DNA of 64,000 bases from Chitinilyticum litopenaei DSM 21440. GTDB taxonomy: Bacteria; Pseudomonadota; Gammaproteobacteria; Burkholderiales; Chitinibacteraceae. The notes beneath the pieces were generated by a model. The model searched no databases, was not told where the DNA came from, and saw nothing but the letters and a program-made list of their open reading frames with translations. Below are positions 35,608 to 44,302 of this stretch, in pieces. Each line of letters begins with the position of its first letter. The stretch's first letter is position 1. Location of the stretch: the NCBI RefSeq assembly GCF_000428145.1, contig NZ_ATZJ01000018.1:1-64000 (forward strand), written 5' to 3'. The position numbers were made by a program, and so were the translations under genes.

Positions 35608-36773
35608 GCCGTGTCCTGCAGCTGATGAAACCGGCGAGTGCGGCGCTGCCCGCTGGCGATCGTGTCGCCGAGCCTGGCGCTGCGGACCTGAGTTTGCTCG
35701 CCCTGGCGCCAGCCGGCACCGACGGCGCGGCCAGTCTGTCGGCGCCAGTCACCGAGTCAGGCAGTGTGGCGCCGGAACAGGATGCTGCTGCGCCGATCAT
35801 CCCGGTGCTGCCCGCTGCCGGTCCCGAGGCAGCAGCCGGTTTGTCTGGAGCACGGGGAGCAAGCCGGCTGGCGCTGCTGGCCGCTGCCGGCCTCGCCCTG
35901 GCTGTCGCGGCATGGTTGCTCCTGCTGGCGTCCGGCCTCCGCAGCAACGGCCAGATCCGCCCAGCCGCAAATTTCGCCTCGCCATCCCCGCTTGCCGTGG
36001 CAATGCCGGCCAGCTCGCCCGTACTGGTCACAACGATCCCGGGGCGTATGGCCTCGCCAGCCCTGGATGAATACCCCGCACGCACGCCGGCTCACACCGG
36101 CAGAGCGGTCCAGGCCCAAGTCGCCACGCCCTCAGGGGTAACTGCCGATGCACTGCCCGTGCTGGCCGCGGCCGCGCCGGTGGTGGCGCGGCATGAGCGG
36201 CAAGAGCCGGATGTGCTGCTGCAGGCCTGGCAGGCCTACCAGCATGGCCGTCTGGACGAAGCGCGTGCCTTGTACGCCCGGGTGCTGGCCAGCGAGGCCG
36301 ACAACCGCGATGCCCTGCTGGGCATGGCCGCCATTGCCCTGCGCGAGGGTGACTGGTCCGCCGCTGCCGCGCGCTATCGCCAGCGCCTGCGTCAGGCCCC
36401 TCATGATGCGCTGGCGCGGGAAGGCCTGGCCTCGCTGGCCGCGCAGGCGCAGCCGGCGGCCGGGCAGGAGGGCGACGAGCAGGATCCGCTGCCGGATGCC
36501 AGCGTTGAAGAATTGCAGCTGCTGGCACACGCGCATGCCGGCCGCCAGCGCTGGCAGGCGGCGCAGGCTCTGTATTTCCGTGCCTGGTCGCAGGCGCCGC
36601 ACAATGCCGAGCTGGCCTACAACCTGGCCCTCGCGCTGGATCACCTTGGCCAGTACCGGCAGGCGCGCGAGTTCTACCGCAAGGCACTGGCCGCTGGCAT
36701 GCAGGCAGCAGACCGGCTTGATCGTGACGCGATCGCGCAGCGGCTGGTCGTGCTGGCGGGAGCGGACTCATGA
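35604..36773 (+). CDS. MshN-like TPR membrane protein
   Basis: The 389-residue protein has an Ala/Pro-rich cytoplasmic start, one membrane helix near 92-110 (LALLAAAGLALAVAAWLLLL) and a periplasmic Ala-rich linker. C-terminal TPR repeats run from about residue 200: QAWQAYQHGRLDEARALYAR, DNRDALLGMAAIALREGDWS, QALYFRAWSQAPHNAELAYN, LALALDHLGQYRQAREFYRK. Position between secretin and ATPase matches MshN; MshM, the ExeA-like ATPase that normally separates MshL from MshN, is absent. Overlaps of 4 bases at each end. Confidence 0.78.
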   Translation: MSRVLQLMKPASAALPAGDRVAEPGAADLSLLALAPAGTDGAASLSAPVTESGSVAPEQDAAAPIIPVLPAAGPEAAAGLSGARGASRLALLAAAGLALAVAAWLLLLASGLRSNGQIRPAANFASPSPLAVAMPASSPVLVTTIPGRMASPALDEYPARTPAHTGRAVQAQVATPSGVTADALPVLAAAAPVVARHERQEPDVLLQAWQAYQHGRLDEARALYARVLASEADNRDALLGMAAIALREGDWSAAAARYRQRLRQAPHDALAREGLASLAAQAQPAAGQEGDEQDPLPDASVEELQLLAHAHAGRQRWQAAQALYFRAWSQAPHNAELAYNLALALDHLGQYRQAREFYRKALAAGMQAADRLDRDAIAQRLVVLAGADS

Positions 36774-38491
36774 CGACGGCAAACTTGCCGCGCCTGCGCT
36801 TGGGCGCCTTGCTGGTCGGCAAGGGCGACATCACCGAAGACCAGCTGCGCATCGCCCTGCTGGAGCAGCCGGGTTCCGGACTGCCGCTCGGTCGCCTGCT
36901 GGTAAGACTGGGCTTTCTGGATGAGGCGGCCTTGCGTGTGGCGCTGGCGGCGCAACTGGGCTGCGCGAGCATCGAACTGGCCCGGGTCGTGCCTGACCCG
37001 CAGGCGCTCGCGCTGCTCGGCAAGGACGCCGCCCGGCGCCTTCTGACCCTGCCGCTGGCGCTGGATCGCCCGGCGCGCCGCTGGCGGCTGGCCATGGTCA
37101 ATCCCAACGACCTGCAGGCGCTGGATCAGTTGCGCGCACTGTCGCAGGGCTGCGAGATCGAAGTTCTGCTGGCCGGCGAGGCCGAACTGCTGCAGGGCAT
37201 TGAGCGCAGCTATGGCTGCGAACTGGCAATTGACGGCATTCTGCAAGAGATCGAAACCGGCGCAAGCGCGCCAGCGACGGCCACCGGCGGGTACGGCGAA
37301 GCCCTGCAGCCGGTGGTGCGGCTGATCGATGCCCTGCTGGCCGACGCCGTGTTGCGCGGCGCTTCCGATGTGCATTTCGAGCCGGAAGAGCACTTTGTGC
37401 GCATCCGCTACCGGATCGACGGCCTCCTGCAGCAGGTACGGGCGCTGCACCGCAGTTTCTGGCCCGCCATGGTGGTGCGGCTGAAGGTACTGGCCGCGCT
37501 GGATATCGCCGAAACCCGGCTGGCGCAGGACGGGCGGCTGTCACGCACCCTCAACGGTCATGAAACGGATTTTCGCGTTGCCAGCCAGCCCACGCTCTGG
37601 GGCGAAAATCTGGTGCTGCGCATTCTCGATCGCCGCAAGGGCCTGGTGCCGCTGGATGCGCTGGGACTCGACGCCGCCAGCCTGCATCGCCTGCGGCTGA
37701 TGATCGCCCGCCCGGAAGGCATCATTCTGGTGACCGGGCCAACCGGCTCCGGCAAGACCACCACGCTGTATTCCATCCTTGCGCAGCTCAATACCACCGA
37801 CGTCAATATCATGACGCTGGAAGATCCGGTCGAATACCCGTTGCCGCAAGTCCGCCAGACGGCGATCAACGACGCCGCCGGCATCGGTTTTGCCAACGGC
37901 ATCCGTTCACTGATGCGCCAGGACCCGGATGTGATCCTGGTTGGCGAAATCCGCGACCGCGATACCGCCGACATGGCGTTTCGCGCCGCCATGACCGGCC
38001 ATCAGGTTTACACCACCCTGCATGCCGGCTCGGCACTGGGCGTCATTCCGCGCCTGTTCGACATCGGCATCCAGCCCGATGTGCTGGCCGGCAACATCAT
38101 CGGGATCGTTGCGCAAAGGCTGGTGCGCAACCTGTGCCCGCATTGCCGCGAGGCCTATGTGGCCGATGCCTTCGAGCGGCAGCTGCTGGCCCACGCCGAT
38201 GCCGCGCCCCTGACACTCTATCGCGCGCGTGGTTGCGCTGCCTGTGCCGGGCAGGGTTACAAGGGGCGCAGCGCCATCATGGAAGTCCTGAAGATCAATG
38301 CCGAGCTGGATGCGCTGATTGCCCGGCGCGCCACGCTCCACGAATTGCGCGAGGCGGCCGTGCGGCTGGGAGTGAGCACGCTGGCCGAGCTGGCCTGTCA
38401 GCGGGTGCTCGCTGGTGAGACATCACTGGAAGAAATCGCGCGCGTCGTCGATCTGACCGATCGGGTCAGTGCCTGGCAGGTGGCGGCATGA
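36770..38491 (+). CDS. mshE: MshE-like filament-assembly ATPase with c-di-GMP-binding N-domain
   Basis: The 573-residue hexameric ATPase has, at the N-terminus, two 24-residue motifs of the MshEN type: residues 10-33 (starts RLGALLVGKGDIT, ends LLEQ) and 39-62 (starts PLGRLLVRLGFL, ends LAAQ), separated by five residues as in known c-di-GMP-binding MshEN domains. In the second motif the leading Arg is Pro. Walker A GPTGSGKTT lies at 323-331, Walker B QDPDVILVGEIRD near 384-396, His box TGHQVYTTLHAGSA, and two CxxC pairs (CPHC, CAAC). It powers pilin polymerisation; c-di-GMP control is inferred from the motifs. Confidence 0.92.
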   Translation: MTTANLPRLRLGALLVGKGDITEDQLRIALLEQPGSGLPLGRLLVRLGFLDEAALRVALAAQLGCASIELARVVPDPQALALLGKDAARRLLTLPLALDRPARRWRLAMVNPNDLQALDQLRALSQGCEIEVLLAGEAELLQGIERSYGCELAIDGILQEIETGASAPATATGGYGEALQPVVRLIDALLADAVLRGASDVHFEPEEHFVRIRYRIDGLLQQVRALHRSFWPAMVVRLKVLAALDIAETRLAQDGRLSRTLNGHETDFRVASQPTLWGENLVLRILDRRKGLVPLDALGLDAASLHRLRLMIARPEGIILVTGPTGSGKTTTLYSILAQLNTTDVNIMTLEDPVEYPLPQVRQTAINDAAGIGFANGIRSLMRQDPDVILVGEIRDRDTADMAFRAAMTGHQVYTTLHAGSALGVIPRLFDIGIQPDVLAGNIIGIVAQRLVRNLCPHCREAYVADAFERQLLAHADAAPLTLYRARGCAACAGQGYKGRSAIMEVLKINAELDALIARRATLHELREAAVRLGVSTLAELACQRVLAGETSLEEIARVVDLTDRVSAWQVAA

Positions 38492-39681
38492 AGGCGTATC
38501 GCTACCGCGCAGTCGATGCCGCCGGAGGCCTTCAGCAGGGCGAGCTGCAGGCACCCGATCTGGTGACGCTGGAGCGACGGCTTGCCGGCATGGGGCTGAC
38601 GCTGCTTCGCGCCTGCCCGGCGGCTTTCTGGCGTTTGCCGGGTCGGGTGGCCGCACGCCGCGATCTGCTGACCCTGTGCTACCAGCTGGAGCAGCTGCTG
38701 CGTGGCGGCGTGCCCCTGCTTGATGCTTTGACGGAGCTGCAGCCGACGCTGTCGCCAGCACTGCGCGGCATCGTCGCGGCGCTGATCGATGACATCAATG
38801 CCGGAGCGACACTGTCGCAGGCGCTGGGCAGGCATCCCGCCGCATTCGATGCGGTGTTCGTCAATCTGGTGGGGGCCGGCGAAACCGCGGGGCGCCTGCC
38901 GGACATGCTGGCCAGCATCGCCGGGCAATTGCAGTGGCTGGACGAACTGGCGGCGCATGGCCAGCGCGCCTTGCTTTACCCGGCCTTTGCCGGGCTGGTG
39001 GTACTGGGCGTGCTGGTGTTCATGCAACTGTATCTGCTGCCCCAGCTCGCCGGTTTCATTGCTGCGATGCAGTCGACCCTGCCCTGGTACACCCGCGTGC
39101 TGATTGCCGGTGGCGACTTCCTGCGTGCGCATGGCGCCGCCGTCCTGTTTGTGCTGGCGGCCATGGTGCTGCTGCTGCGCTGGCGCATCCGCCGGGATCG
39201 CGCGCTGTTGCTGTGGTTGCATGCGCGTGCACTGAAGGTCTGGTTGCTGGGCCCCATCGTGCACCAGCTGCTGCTCGCCCGTCTGGCGCGGCATCTTGCC
39301 CTGCTGTATCGCGCCGGCATCCCGGTGCTGGATTGCCTGGAGATTCTCCAGGGCCTGATCGGCAACCGGGCGCTGGCGGCGGCGGTCACCGTCATCGGTG
39401 AAGACATCCGCGCCGGCTCGGGCATGACGGCCGCGTTTGCGCGCAGCGGTTTTTTCCCGCCGCTGATGCTGCGCCTGCTGCGCATCGGCGAAAGTACCGG
39501 CCGGCTGGATGATGCCCTGCTGCAGGTCGCCCATTTTCACGAGCACGATGCCAGGGCTGCCATCGGGCGCATTCAGGCGCTGATCGAACCGGTGCTGACG
39601 GTCGTGCTGGGCCTGCTCTTGCTGTGGCTGATGGCGGCCGTGCTCGGGCCGGTATTCGCTACGCTGGGGCAGCTGCGATGA
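38488..39681 (+). CDS. mshG: MshG-like inner-membrane platform protein
   Basis: The 397-residue GspF/PilC-family protein starts YRYRAVDAAGGLQQGELQAP and has two platform repeats: LTLCYQLEQLLRGGVPLLDA with VNLVGAGETAGRLPDMLASI, and LARHLALLYRAGIPVLDCLE with LRLLRIGESTGRLDDALLQV. Membrane helices flank each repeat, with a terminal hydrophobic segment TVVLGLLLLWLMAAVLGPVF. It is the platform for the MshE ATPase. 4-base overlap with the next gene. Confidence 0.93.
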   Translation: MKAYRYRAVDAAGGLQQGELQAPDLVTLERRLAGMGLTLLRACPAAFWRLPGRVAARRDLLTLCYQLEQLLRGGVPLLDALTELQPTLSPALRGIVAALIDDINAGATLSQALGRHPAAFDAVFVNLVGAGETAGRLPDMLASIAGQLQWLDELAAHGQRALLYPAFAGLVVLGVLVFMQLYLLPQLAGFIAAMQSTLPWYTRVLIAGGDFLRAHGAAVLFVLAAMVLLLRWRIRRDRALLLWLHARALKVWLLGPIVHQLLLARLARHLALLYRAGIPVLDCLEILQGLIGNRALAAAVTVIGEDIRAGSGMTAAFARSGFFPPLMLRLLRIGESTGRLDDALLQVAHFHEHDARAAIGRIQALIEPVLTVVLGLLLLWLMAAVLGPVFATLGQLR

Positions 39682-41210
39682 GGCGCCCGGTCTGCGTGCT
39701 GGTGCTTGGCAATGCCGGGCTGATGCTGTGGCAGGTGCGCGAACGCACGCCAGTGTTGCTGGACCGGTTTCTGCTGGATCCGTCGGCATTGCCATCCAGC
39801 GGCATCGAGGGCCTGCGCCCCTGGCTGCCGCGCCTGCGTGCAGCGGTCTGGCATCTGCTGGTCGATCAGCTTGCCGACGAATTCCGCCTCGAAGCGCTGC
39901 CCGTACTGGGGCGTGCCGACCGCGATGCCCTGCTGCAGCGGCGACTGCAGCAGCAGGTGTCGCCGTATCGCAGCGCGCAGGCGGCCGGTCGTGCGGATGG
40001 CAAGCCGCGCTATCTGCTCAGTGCGCTGGGCCGGCCCGCCCTGCTGGATGCCCTGCTTGATGCCTTGCAGGCGGCCGGCTGTGCGCTGGCCGGGGTTCAT
40101 GCGCTGGCGGACGTGCTGGCCGGCTGGCGCCGCCGTGCTGACGGCGAGGCTGACCTCCTGCTTGGCAGCATCGTGCCGGGGCAATGCCGGCAGGCCTGTC
40201 TCAGCGCTGGCGAGCTGGTGTTTTCGCGTCAGGGGCCAGGCGCTGCAGACGGGACGGATGTGCGCCAGGTCGCCGCCTTGCTGGCGGCCGAATTGCGCCA
40301 GAGCAGGCAGTATCTCGCGGGGCAGCGGCTGTTGCCGCCGACAGGCGTGCTGCAGGCCTGCGTGTTTGCCGGGGCAAGCGAAACAGAAGCTCTGCAGCAG
40401 GCGCTGAGCGCCGAGATCACGGTAGCGGCCGAGCAGATCGCCGTGCAGGTGCTGGCGGCGGAAACGGCAGGCGGGTGGCTGGCGCAGGCCGTGCTGGACA
40501 TTGCCGCTGGCCGGGTGTCCGCCCGCCACACGCCTGCCGGCAGGCTCAGGACTTACCGGCTGCGGCAACTCAATCGCGGCTTGCTGATTACTGCAGGTCT
40601 GGTCATGCTTGTGGCCTTCGCGGGGGCGGCCGTCTGGCAGGCCCGCACGGGGCAGCAAGAGGCTGGCCACGATGCGGTCGCGCTGGCATCCGCCCGGCAG
40701 GCCTTGCAGCAGGCCAGGGCTGGGCTGGCGGCCTACCCCGGTCTGGACGCCCGGCATGTAGCCGGCGCGGCCTGGTGGCATGCACAGCTGGCCGCCCGTC
40801 CGGCCGACCCGGAGCGGGCTGCCCGCGAGCTCAGTGTCATCCTGCTGGATTACCCCGAGCTGCAGATCGATGCGCTGGACTGGCAGCTCGACCAGCCCTT
40901 TGCCGCCACAGCCGTGGCCACACCGCCGGCCGCTGCGCCGCAAGCCAGAGATCTGCCGGCATTGCCGCAAGGAGAGTATCTGCTGCTTGACGGCCGCCTG
41001 CTGGCCGGGCCTGCCGACTACCGCTGGGGGCTTGCCCGCTTCGAGTCCTTGCTGGCCCGCCTTGTTGCGGAAGGCTATGGCGAGCCGACGGTCTTGCGCT
41101 GGCCTATCGATTTGCGAACGGAGGGCCAGCTGGAGCAGCCCGCAGTCGCAGCAGGGCAGGCGCACCGTTTCCAGCTGCAGATTGCCCGGCTTCCGGGAGT
41201 CCGGCCATGA
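39678..41210 (+). CDS. MshI-like protein (PilM/PilN-type fusion)
   Basis: The 510-residue protein has an N-terminal cytoplasmic domain of about 290 residues without strong motifs but with actin-like order (SVLVLGNAGLMLWQ-like start CVLVLGNAGLMLWQVRERTP), a membrane helix near 300-320 (LLITAGLVMLVAFAGAAVWQ) and a periplasmic coiled and ferredoxin-like part (QALQQARAGLAAYPGLDARH, RFESLLARLVAEGY). This is the GspL/MshI-PilM-PilN layout, and it occupies that position after the platform gene. Start ATG 39678 overlaps mshG. The actin-like part is degenerate; assignment is by topology and context. Confidence 0.68.
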   Translation: MRRPVCVLVLGNAGLMLWQVRERTPVLLDRFLLDPSALPSSGIEGLRPWLPRLRAAVWHLLVDQLADEFRLEALPVLGRADRDALLQRRLQQQVSPYRSAQAAGRADGKPRYLLSALGRPALLDALLDALQAAGCALAGVHALADVLAGWRRRADGEADLLLGSIVPGQCRQACLSAGELVFSRQGPGAADGTDVRQVAALLAAELRQSRQYLAGQRLLPPTGVLQACVFAGASETEALQQALSAEITVAAEQIAVQVLAAETAGGWLAQAVLDIAAGRVSARHTPAGRLRTYRLRQLNRGLLITAGLVMLVAFAGAAVWQARTGQQEAGHDAVALASARQALQQARAGLAAYPGLDARHVAGAAWWHAQLAARPADPERAARELSVILLDYPELQIDALDWQLDQPFAATAVATPPAAAPQARDLPALPQGEYLLLDGRLLAGPADYRWGLARFESLLARLVAEGYGEPTVLRWPIDLRTEGQLEQPAVAAGQAHRFQLQIARLPGVRP

Positions 41211-41803
41211 AGCTGGGAGGTGTTCCGCGAGGCGATCTGCGTCTTCTTGCTCCGGGCCTGCTGGCGCTGGCACTGGCCATCACGCTGGCCACCGTCCTGG
41301 CTGTTGCACTGCTGCGGCAGTCACAGCACGGGCAACAGGCGCAGCGCGTCCATACGCAGGAGCTGGATGACCTGCGCCAGCAGCTGGCACAGACCCGCCG
41401 GCATGCCGACTGGCTGGCGCGCCATGCCGCTGAGTTCCGGGCCTTGCAGGTGCAGAATCTGCTGGAGCACGAACACCGCCTGCACTGGCTGGAGCAGCTC
41501 GATGCCCTGCAGCTGGCGCAACCGGCCCTGCAATTGCGCTACAGCATCGCCGCACGCCGCATCGTGTCGACCGCGCCCGGCGAAGGCGAGGCGGCGCTCA
41601 TGGCCAGCGCGATGACGCTGAACTACCTGGCCCGCGACGAAGAAGACTTCTCGCGGGTGCATGCGCGCCTGCAGGCCTTGCCGGGGCGGCTACTGCCACG
41701 GCAATGCCGGCTTGCCCGCCAGGCCGCATCCGGGTTCACGGTGAGTTGCCGTTATGACTGGCTGACCATTGCGCCACTGCCTCCATCGGGAGCGACGCCA
41801 TGA
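41207..41803 (+). CDS. MshJ/PilO-like inner-membrane protein
   Basis: The 198-residue protein has one membrane helix (LLAPGLLALALAITLATVLA, about 13-33), a coiled coil (HTQELDDLRQQLAQTRRHAD) and a periplasmic domain (HEHRLHWLEQLDALQLAQPA, LQLRYSIAARRIVS). It carries two Cys (QCRLARQAASGFTVSCRYDW) near the end that may form a disulphide. This is the PilO/MshJ/GspM layout. Overlaps neighbours by 4 bases at both ends. Confidence 0.7.
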   Translation: MKLGGVPRGDLRLLAPGLLALALAITLATVLAVALLRQSQHGQQAQRVHTQELDDLRQQLAQTRRHADWLARHAAEFRALQVQNLLEHEHRLHWLEQLDALQLAQPALQLRYSIAARRIVSTAPGEGEAALMASAMTLNYLARDEEDFSRVHARLQALPGRLLPRQCRLARQAASGFTVSCRYDWLTIAPLPPSGATP

Positions 41804-42138
41804 AGCGCTTGCTGTTGCTGCTGGGCCTGTGCTGTTGTGCCCAGCTCGGCGCCGCCGGCCCGCAGTGGGGGCGGCTCTTCCTGACTCCCGCCGAACGTTT
41901 GCACAGCGCACCGGCGACGGAGGCCGCCGGGGCAGCAGGCGTGACGGCGAGTGGCGTCGCCGCCGCGCCGCGCCGTTTTGACGGCATGCTGCAGCGCTCG
42001 CAGGGCCGGCCCTTGTACTGGGTTGACGGCCAGCCGCAGCGTCAGCCGCCGCCAGCGCGCGTGCGCCCCGGAGAAATCTGGGGGGAGGCGGCATCGGGCG
42101 CTGCCGCCTTCCCGCGCATCCGGCTTGGCCAGCCATGA
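41800..42138 (+). CDS. MshK-like small periplasmic protein
   Basis: The 112-residue protein has a signal peptide (MKRLLLLLGLCCCAQLGAAG) followed by GRLFLTPAERLHSAP and a compact pattern FDGMLQRSQGRPLYWVDGQP. Small proteins with the G-R-L-F-(x)-T-P-x-E-R start and R-S-x-G-R-x-x-x-W-(I/V)-(N/D)-G end are found in type IV pilus or MSHA clusters, where they resemble MshK or PilP and probably bind the secretin. Overlaps both neighbours by 4 bases. Confidence 0.65.
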   Translation: MKRLLLLLGLCCCAQLGAAGPQWGRLFLTPAERLHSAPATEAAGAAGVTASGVAAAPRRFDGMLQRSQGRPLYWVDGQPQRQPPPARVRPGEIWGEAASGAAAFPRIRLGQP

Positions 42139-43418
42139 ACCGCACGCGCGCCCGGCAGCACGGTGCCGCCCTCCTCTTGCTGCTTTTTATCGTCGTACTG
42201 GGAACGCTGAGCCTGCTGCTGGGCGCGACCGGCAGGCAGGACGCTGATGTCCGGCGCCGGCAGCAGAGCATGGCCGCGCTGCAGCAGGCCAGACAGGCCC
42301 TGATCGACTGGTCCGTGGCGCAGGCGGGCAATGCCGGTGTGGGCAATTGCGCCGGCGGCGGCACCGGACAGGCCTGCAATCCCTTCGAGCTGCCATGTCC
42401 GGACCGCAATGCCCCCAATCTGCTCGCCGCCGGTTCCTCCAGCCTGCCCTGCAATGGTGGGGCTGCGACGCGCAGTGGCCGTCTGCCCTGGCGCACGCTG
42501 GACTTGCCGCCGCTGGTCGACGGTTACGGCGAGTCGCTGTGGCTGGTGGTCGATGCGGCTTATGCCAAGCGCAATGGCGCCAATGAGGCGCGCAAGGTCA
42601 ATCACGATGCGCTGGCGACGCTGGAGGTGTTCGACGCCAGCGGGCAGTGCCTGACGCCGCCCGGACAGCGCGCGGTGGCGGTCGTGTTTGCGCCCGGTCC
42701 GCCGCTGGCTGGCCAGAGTCGCCCCGCCAATAGCGCCGCCGACTATCTGGATGCCGCCGGCGGGCGCGACAATGCCGTGGCAACCGGGCCCTTTCATGTT
42801 CCGCCTGCCGGCAGCGGGCAGGCCAACGACCAGTTGCTCATCATCACCGCCGCCGATCTCGAGCGGGCGGTGCAGCAGCGGCTCGGCCGCGAAGTCGCCG
42901 GCATTCTGGCTGCCCACTGGCAGCGTCATGGCCGCTATCCGGCGCCGGCGGACTGGACGCAGCCCGTCTGTCGCGACGCCAATCCCGTGTCCTTCTGCGA
43001 CCCGGGGCCGGTGACGCGCTGTCGCGGCATCCTGCCCAGGCGTTATCCCGGTGACACGCCGGAGTATCCGGGCGCGGGCTGGTTTGTGCAGAATGTCTGG
43101 CACCGCACCGTGTATCTGGCCGTCGGCGCCGGCAATGACGCGGCCTGCAGTGACCCGCAGGTCGCGGGGGTGAGCGGCGCGTTTGACGCGCTCTTCCTTC
43201 TGCCCGGCCCGCCGCAGGGCAGCCAGACCCGGCTGGCCGGCACGGCACTGCGCAGCGACCTGACGCTGGCCGAGCTCTTTGAAGACCCCGAAAATCAGGA
43301 TGGCTGGGATGCTGCCAGCCCGGGGCGCGACCAGTATGTCCTGCCGGCGGCGGGCAGCAATGACCGGCTCTATCTGTGCCGACTGGGAGAGTGCCGTGAA
43401 GCGCGCCACTGGCCCTGA
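42135..43418 (+). CDS. Large tip-type minor pilin with LPCP domain (PilX/GspK-like leader)
   Basis: The 427-residue protein has an N-terminal leader and helix (RQHGAALLLLLFIVVLGTLS) of the PilX/GspK type without Glu5, then a large Cys-rich globular domain. The motif ELPCPDRNAPN, then GRLPWRTLDLPPLVDGYGES, matches the LPCP / LPW / DG.G pattern of the next gene's product, so the two share a domain. Further paired cysteines (VCRDANPVSFCD, RCRGILPRRYPG, LCRLGECREARHWP) suggest disulphides. A large Glu5-less pilin next to a Glu5 pilin is reminiscent of a tip complex. No other identity recognised. Confidence 0.7.
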   Translation: MNRTRARQHGAALLLLLFIVVLGTLSLLLGATGRQDADVRRRQQSMAALQQARQALIDWSVAQAGNAGVGNCAGGGTGQACNPFELPCPDRNAPNLLAAGSSSLPCNGGAATRSGRLPWRTLDLPPLVDGYGESLWLVVDAAYAKRNGANEARKVNHDALATLEVFDASGQCLTPPGQRAVAVVFAPGPPLAGQSRPANSAADYLDAAGGRDNAVATGPFHVPPAGSGQANDQLLIITAADLERAVQQRLGREVAGILAAHWQRHGRYPAPADWTQPVCRDANPVSFCDPGPVTRCRGILPRRYPGDTPEYPGAGWFVQNVWHRTVYLAVGAGNDAACSDPQVAGVSGAFDALFLLPGPPQGSQTRLAGTALRSDLTLAELFEDPENQDGWDAASPGRDQYVLPAAGSNDRLYLCRLGECREARHWP

Positions 43419-44127
43419 TCGCTGCCGCCATGGCGGCTTTACCCTGGTCGAAATGGCCGTGGTGCTGCTGGTGGCCGGCCTGCTGCTGGGCATGGCGCTC
43501 GGGCCGCTGACCGCCCAGCTGGAAGCCCGCAGGCATGCCGAAACCCGCGCGGCACTGGCGCAGGCGCAGGAAGCGCTGACCGGCTATCTGCTGATCAACA
43601 AACGCCTGCCTTGCCCCGCCGATCCGGCCCTGGCCGACACGCAGGGCGCCGCCGGTCTGGAAGACGGCGGCCGTGATGCACTGGGCCAGTGTGCGCGACT
43701 GGAGGGCGCACTGCCCTGGCTGGAGCTGGGCGTGCCGCAGCTGGATGGCTGGGGGCGGCGTTTCACCTATCGCCTCAGCCCGGCATTCAGCCGTCAGAGC
43801 GGCGCGCTGGCCTGCGGCTCGGCCGCCCATGCTCAACCCTGCTTTGCCCTGACCAGCGCCGGCGTGCTTACCGTGCGGCGCGTGGCGGGAGCCAATCTGG
43901 CCACCAGCCTGCCGGCCGTGCTGCTGTCGCATGGCGCAAACGGCGCGGGCGCCTGGCAGGCCGATGGCAGCCAGCTCCCCGGCGCGCAGGGGGACGAGCT
44001 GGAGAATGCCGATGGCGATACGTTGTTTGTCGGGCGCAATGCCGACGAGGGCTTTGATGATCTGGTCGTCTGGTTGGCGACGCCGCCGCTGATGAGCCGG
44101 CTGGTCAGTAGCGGCGCACTGCCCTGA
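43396..44127 (+). CDS. Prepilin-type protein with LPCP domain
   Basis: The 243-residue protein starts with GTG 22 bases inside the previous gene. The prepilin site is GG^FTLVEMAVVLLVAGLLLG with Glu5. The domain that follows carries KRLPCPADPALADTQG, GALPWLELGVPQLDGWGRRF and a Ser/Gly-rich C-terminal part (LLSHGANGAGAW). It is the only canonical class III signal in this operon, so it is either the filament subunit or, more likely given its size, a tip or initiating pilin whose major pilin is encoded elsewhere. A start further upstream (43279) would place 39 extra residues before the leader and was rejected. Confidence 0.78.
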   Translation: MKRATGPDRCRHGGFTLVEMAVVLLVAGLLLGMALGPLTAQLEARRHAETRAALAQAQEALTGYLLINKRLPCPADPALADTQGAAGLEDGGRDALGQCARLEGALPWLELGVPQLDGWGRRFTYRLSPAFSRQSGALACGSAAHAQPCFALTSAGVLTVRRVAGANLATSLPAVLLSHGANGAGAWQADGSQLPGAQGDELENADGDTLFVGRNADEGFDDLVVWLATPPLMSRLVSSGALP

Positions 44128-44160
44128 CCTGGCCGTTTTGAGAAGCAAAAGCCCTAAACA

Positions 44161-44221
44161 GTCAACGCAGAGGCGCAGAGGAAAGACAAAAGCCGTGTTT
44201 TTTTTGCGTCGCTGCGTTGAG
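44161..44221. repeat. CGCAGAG-family inverted repeat, copy 5 (short)
   Basis: GTCAACGCAGAGGCGCAGAG (44161-44180) faces GCGTCGCTGCGTTGA (44206-44220) with a short T-rich interior (GTGTTTTTTTT). It lies just after the last MSHA-like gene and just before the end of the gltL gene, so it may also end the plus-strand transcript. Confidence 0.8.
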
Positions 44222-44302
44222 CCTGGTTCTGGAGTGGAATTCCATGGGTATGGCCGTCAGGGTCAATAAGCTAATGGGTTGCGTGCTTATACCTGCGGCT
44301 GT

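Noticed and set aside
33910..44127. A second, duplicated T2SS
   Set aside because: The lipoprotein secretin, TPR gene, MshEN ATPase and MshK-like gene fit an MSHA-type machine; no GspG/H/I/J/K set is present.
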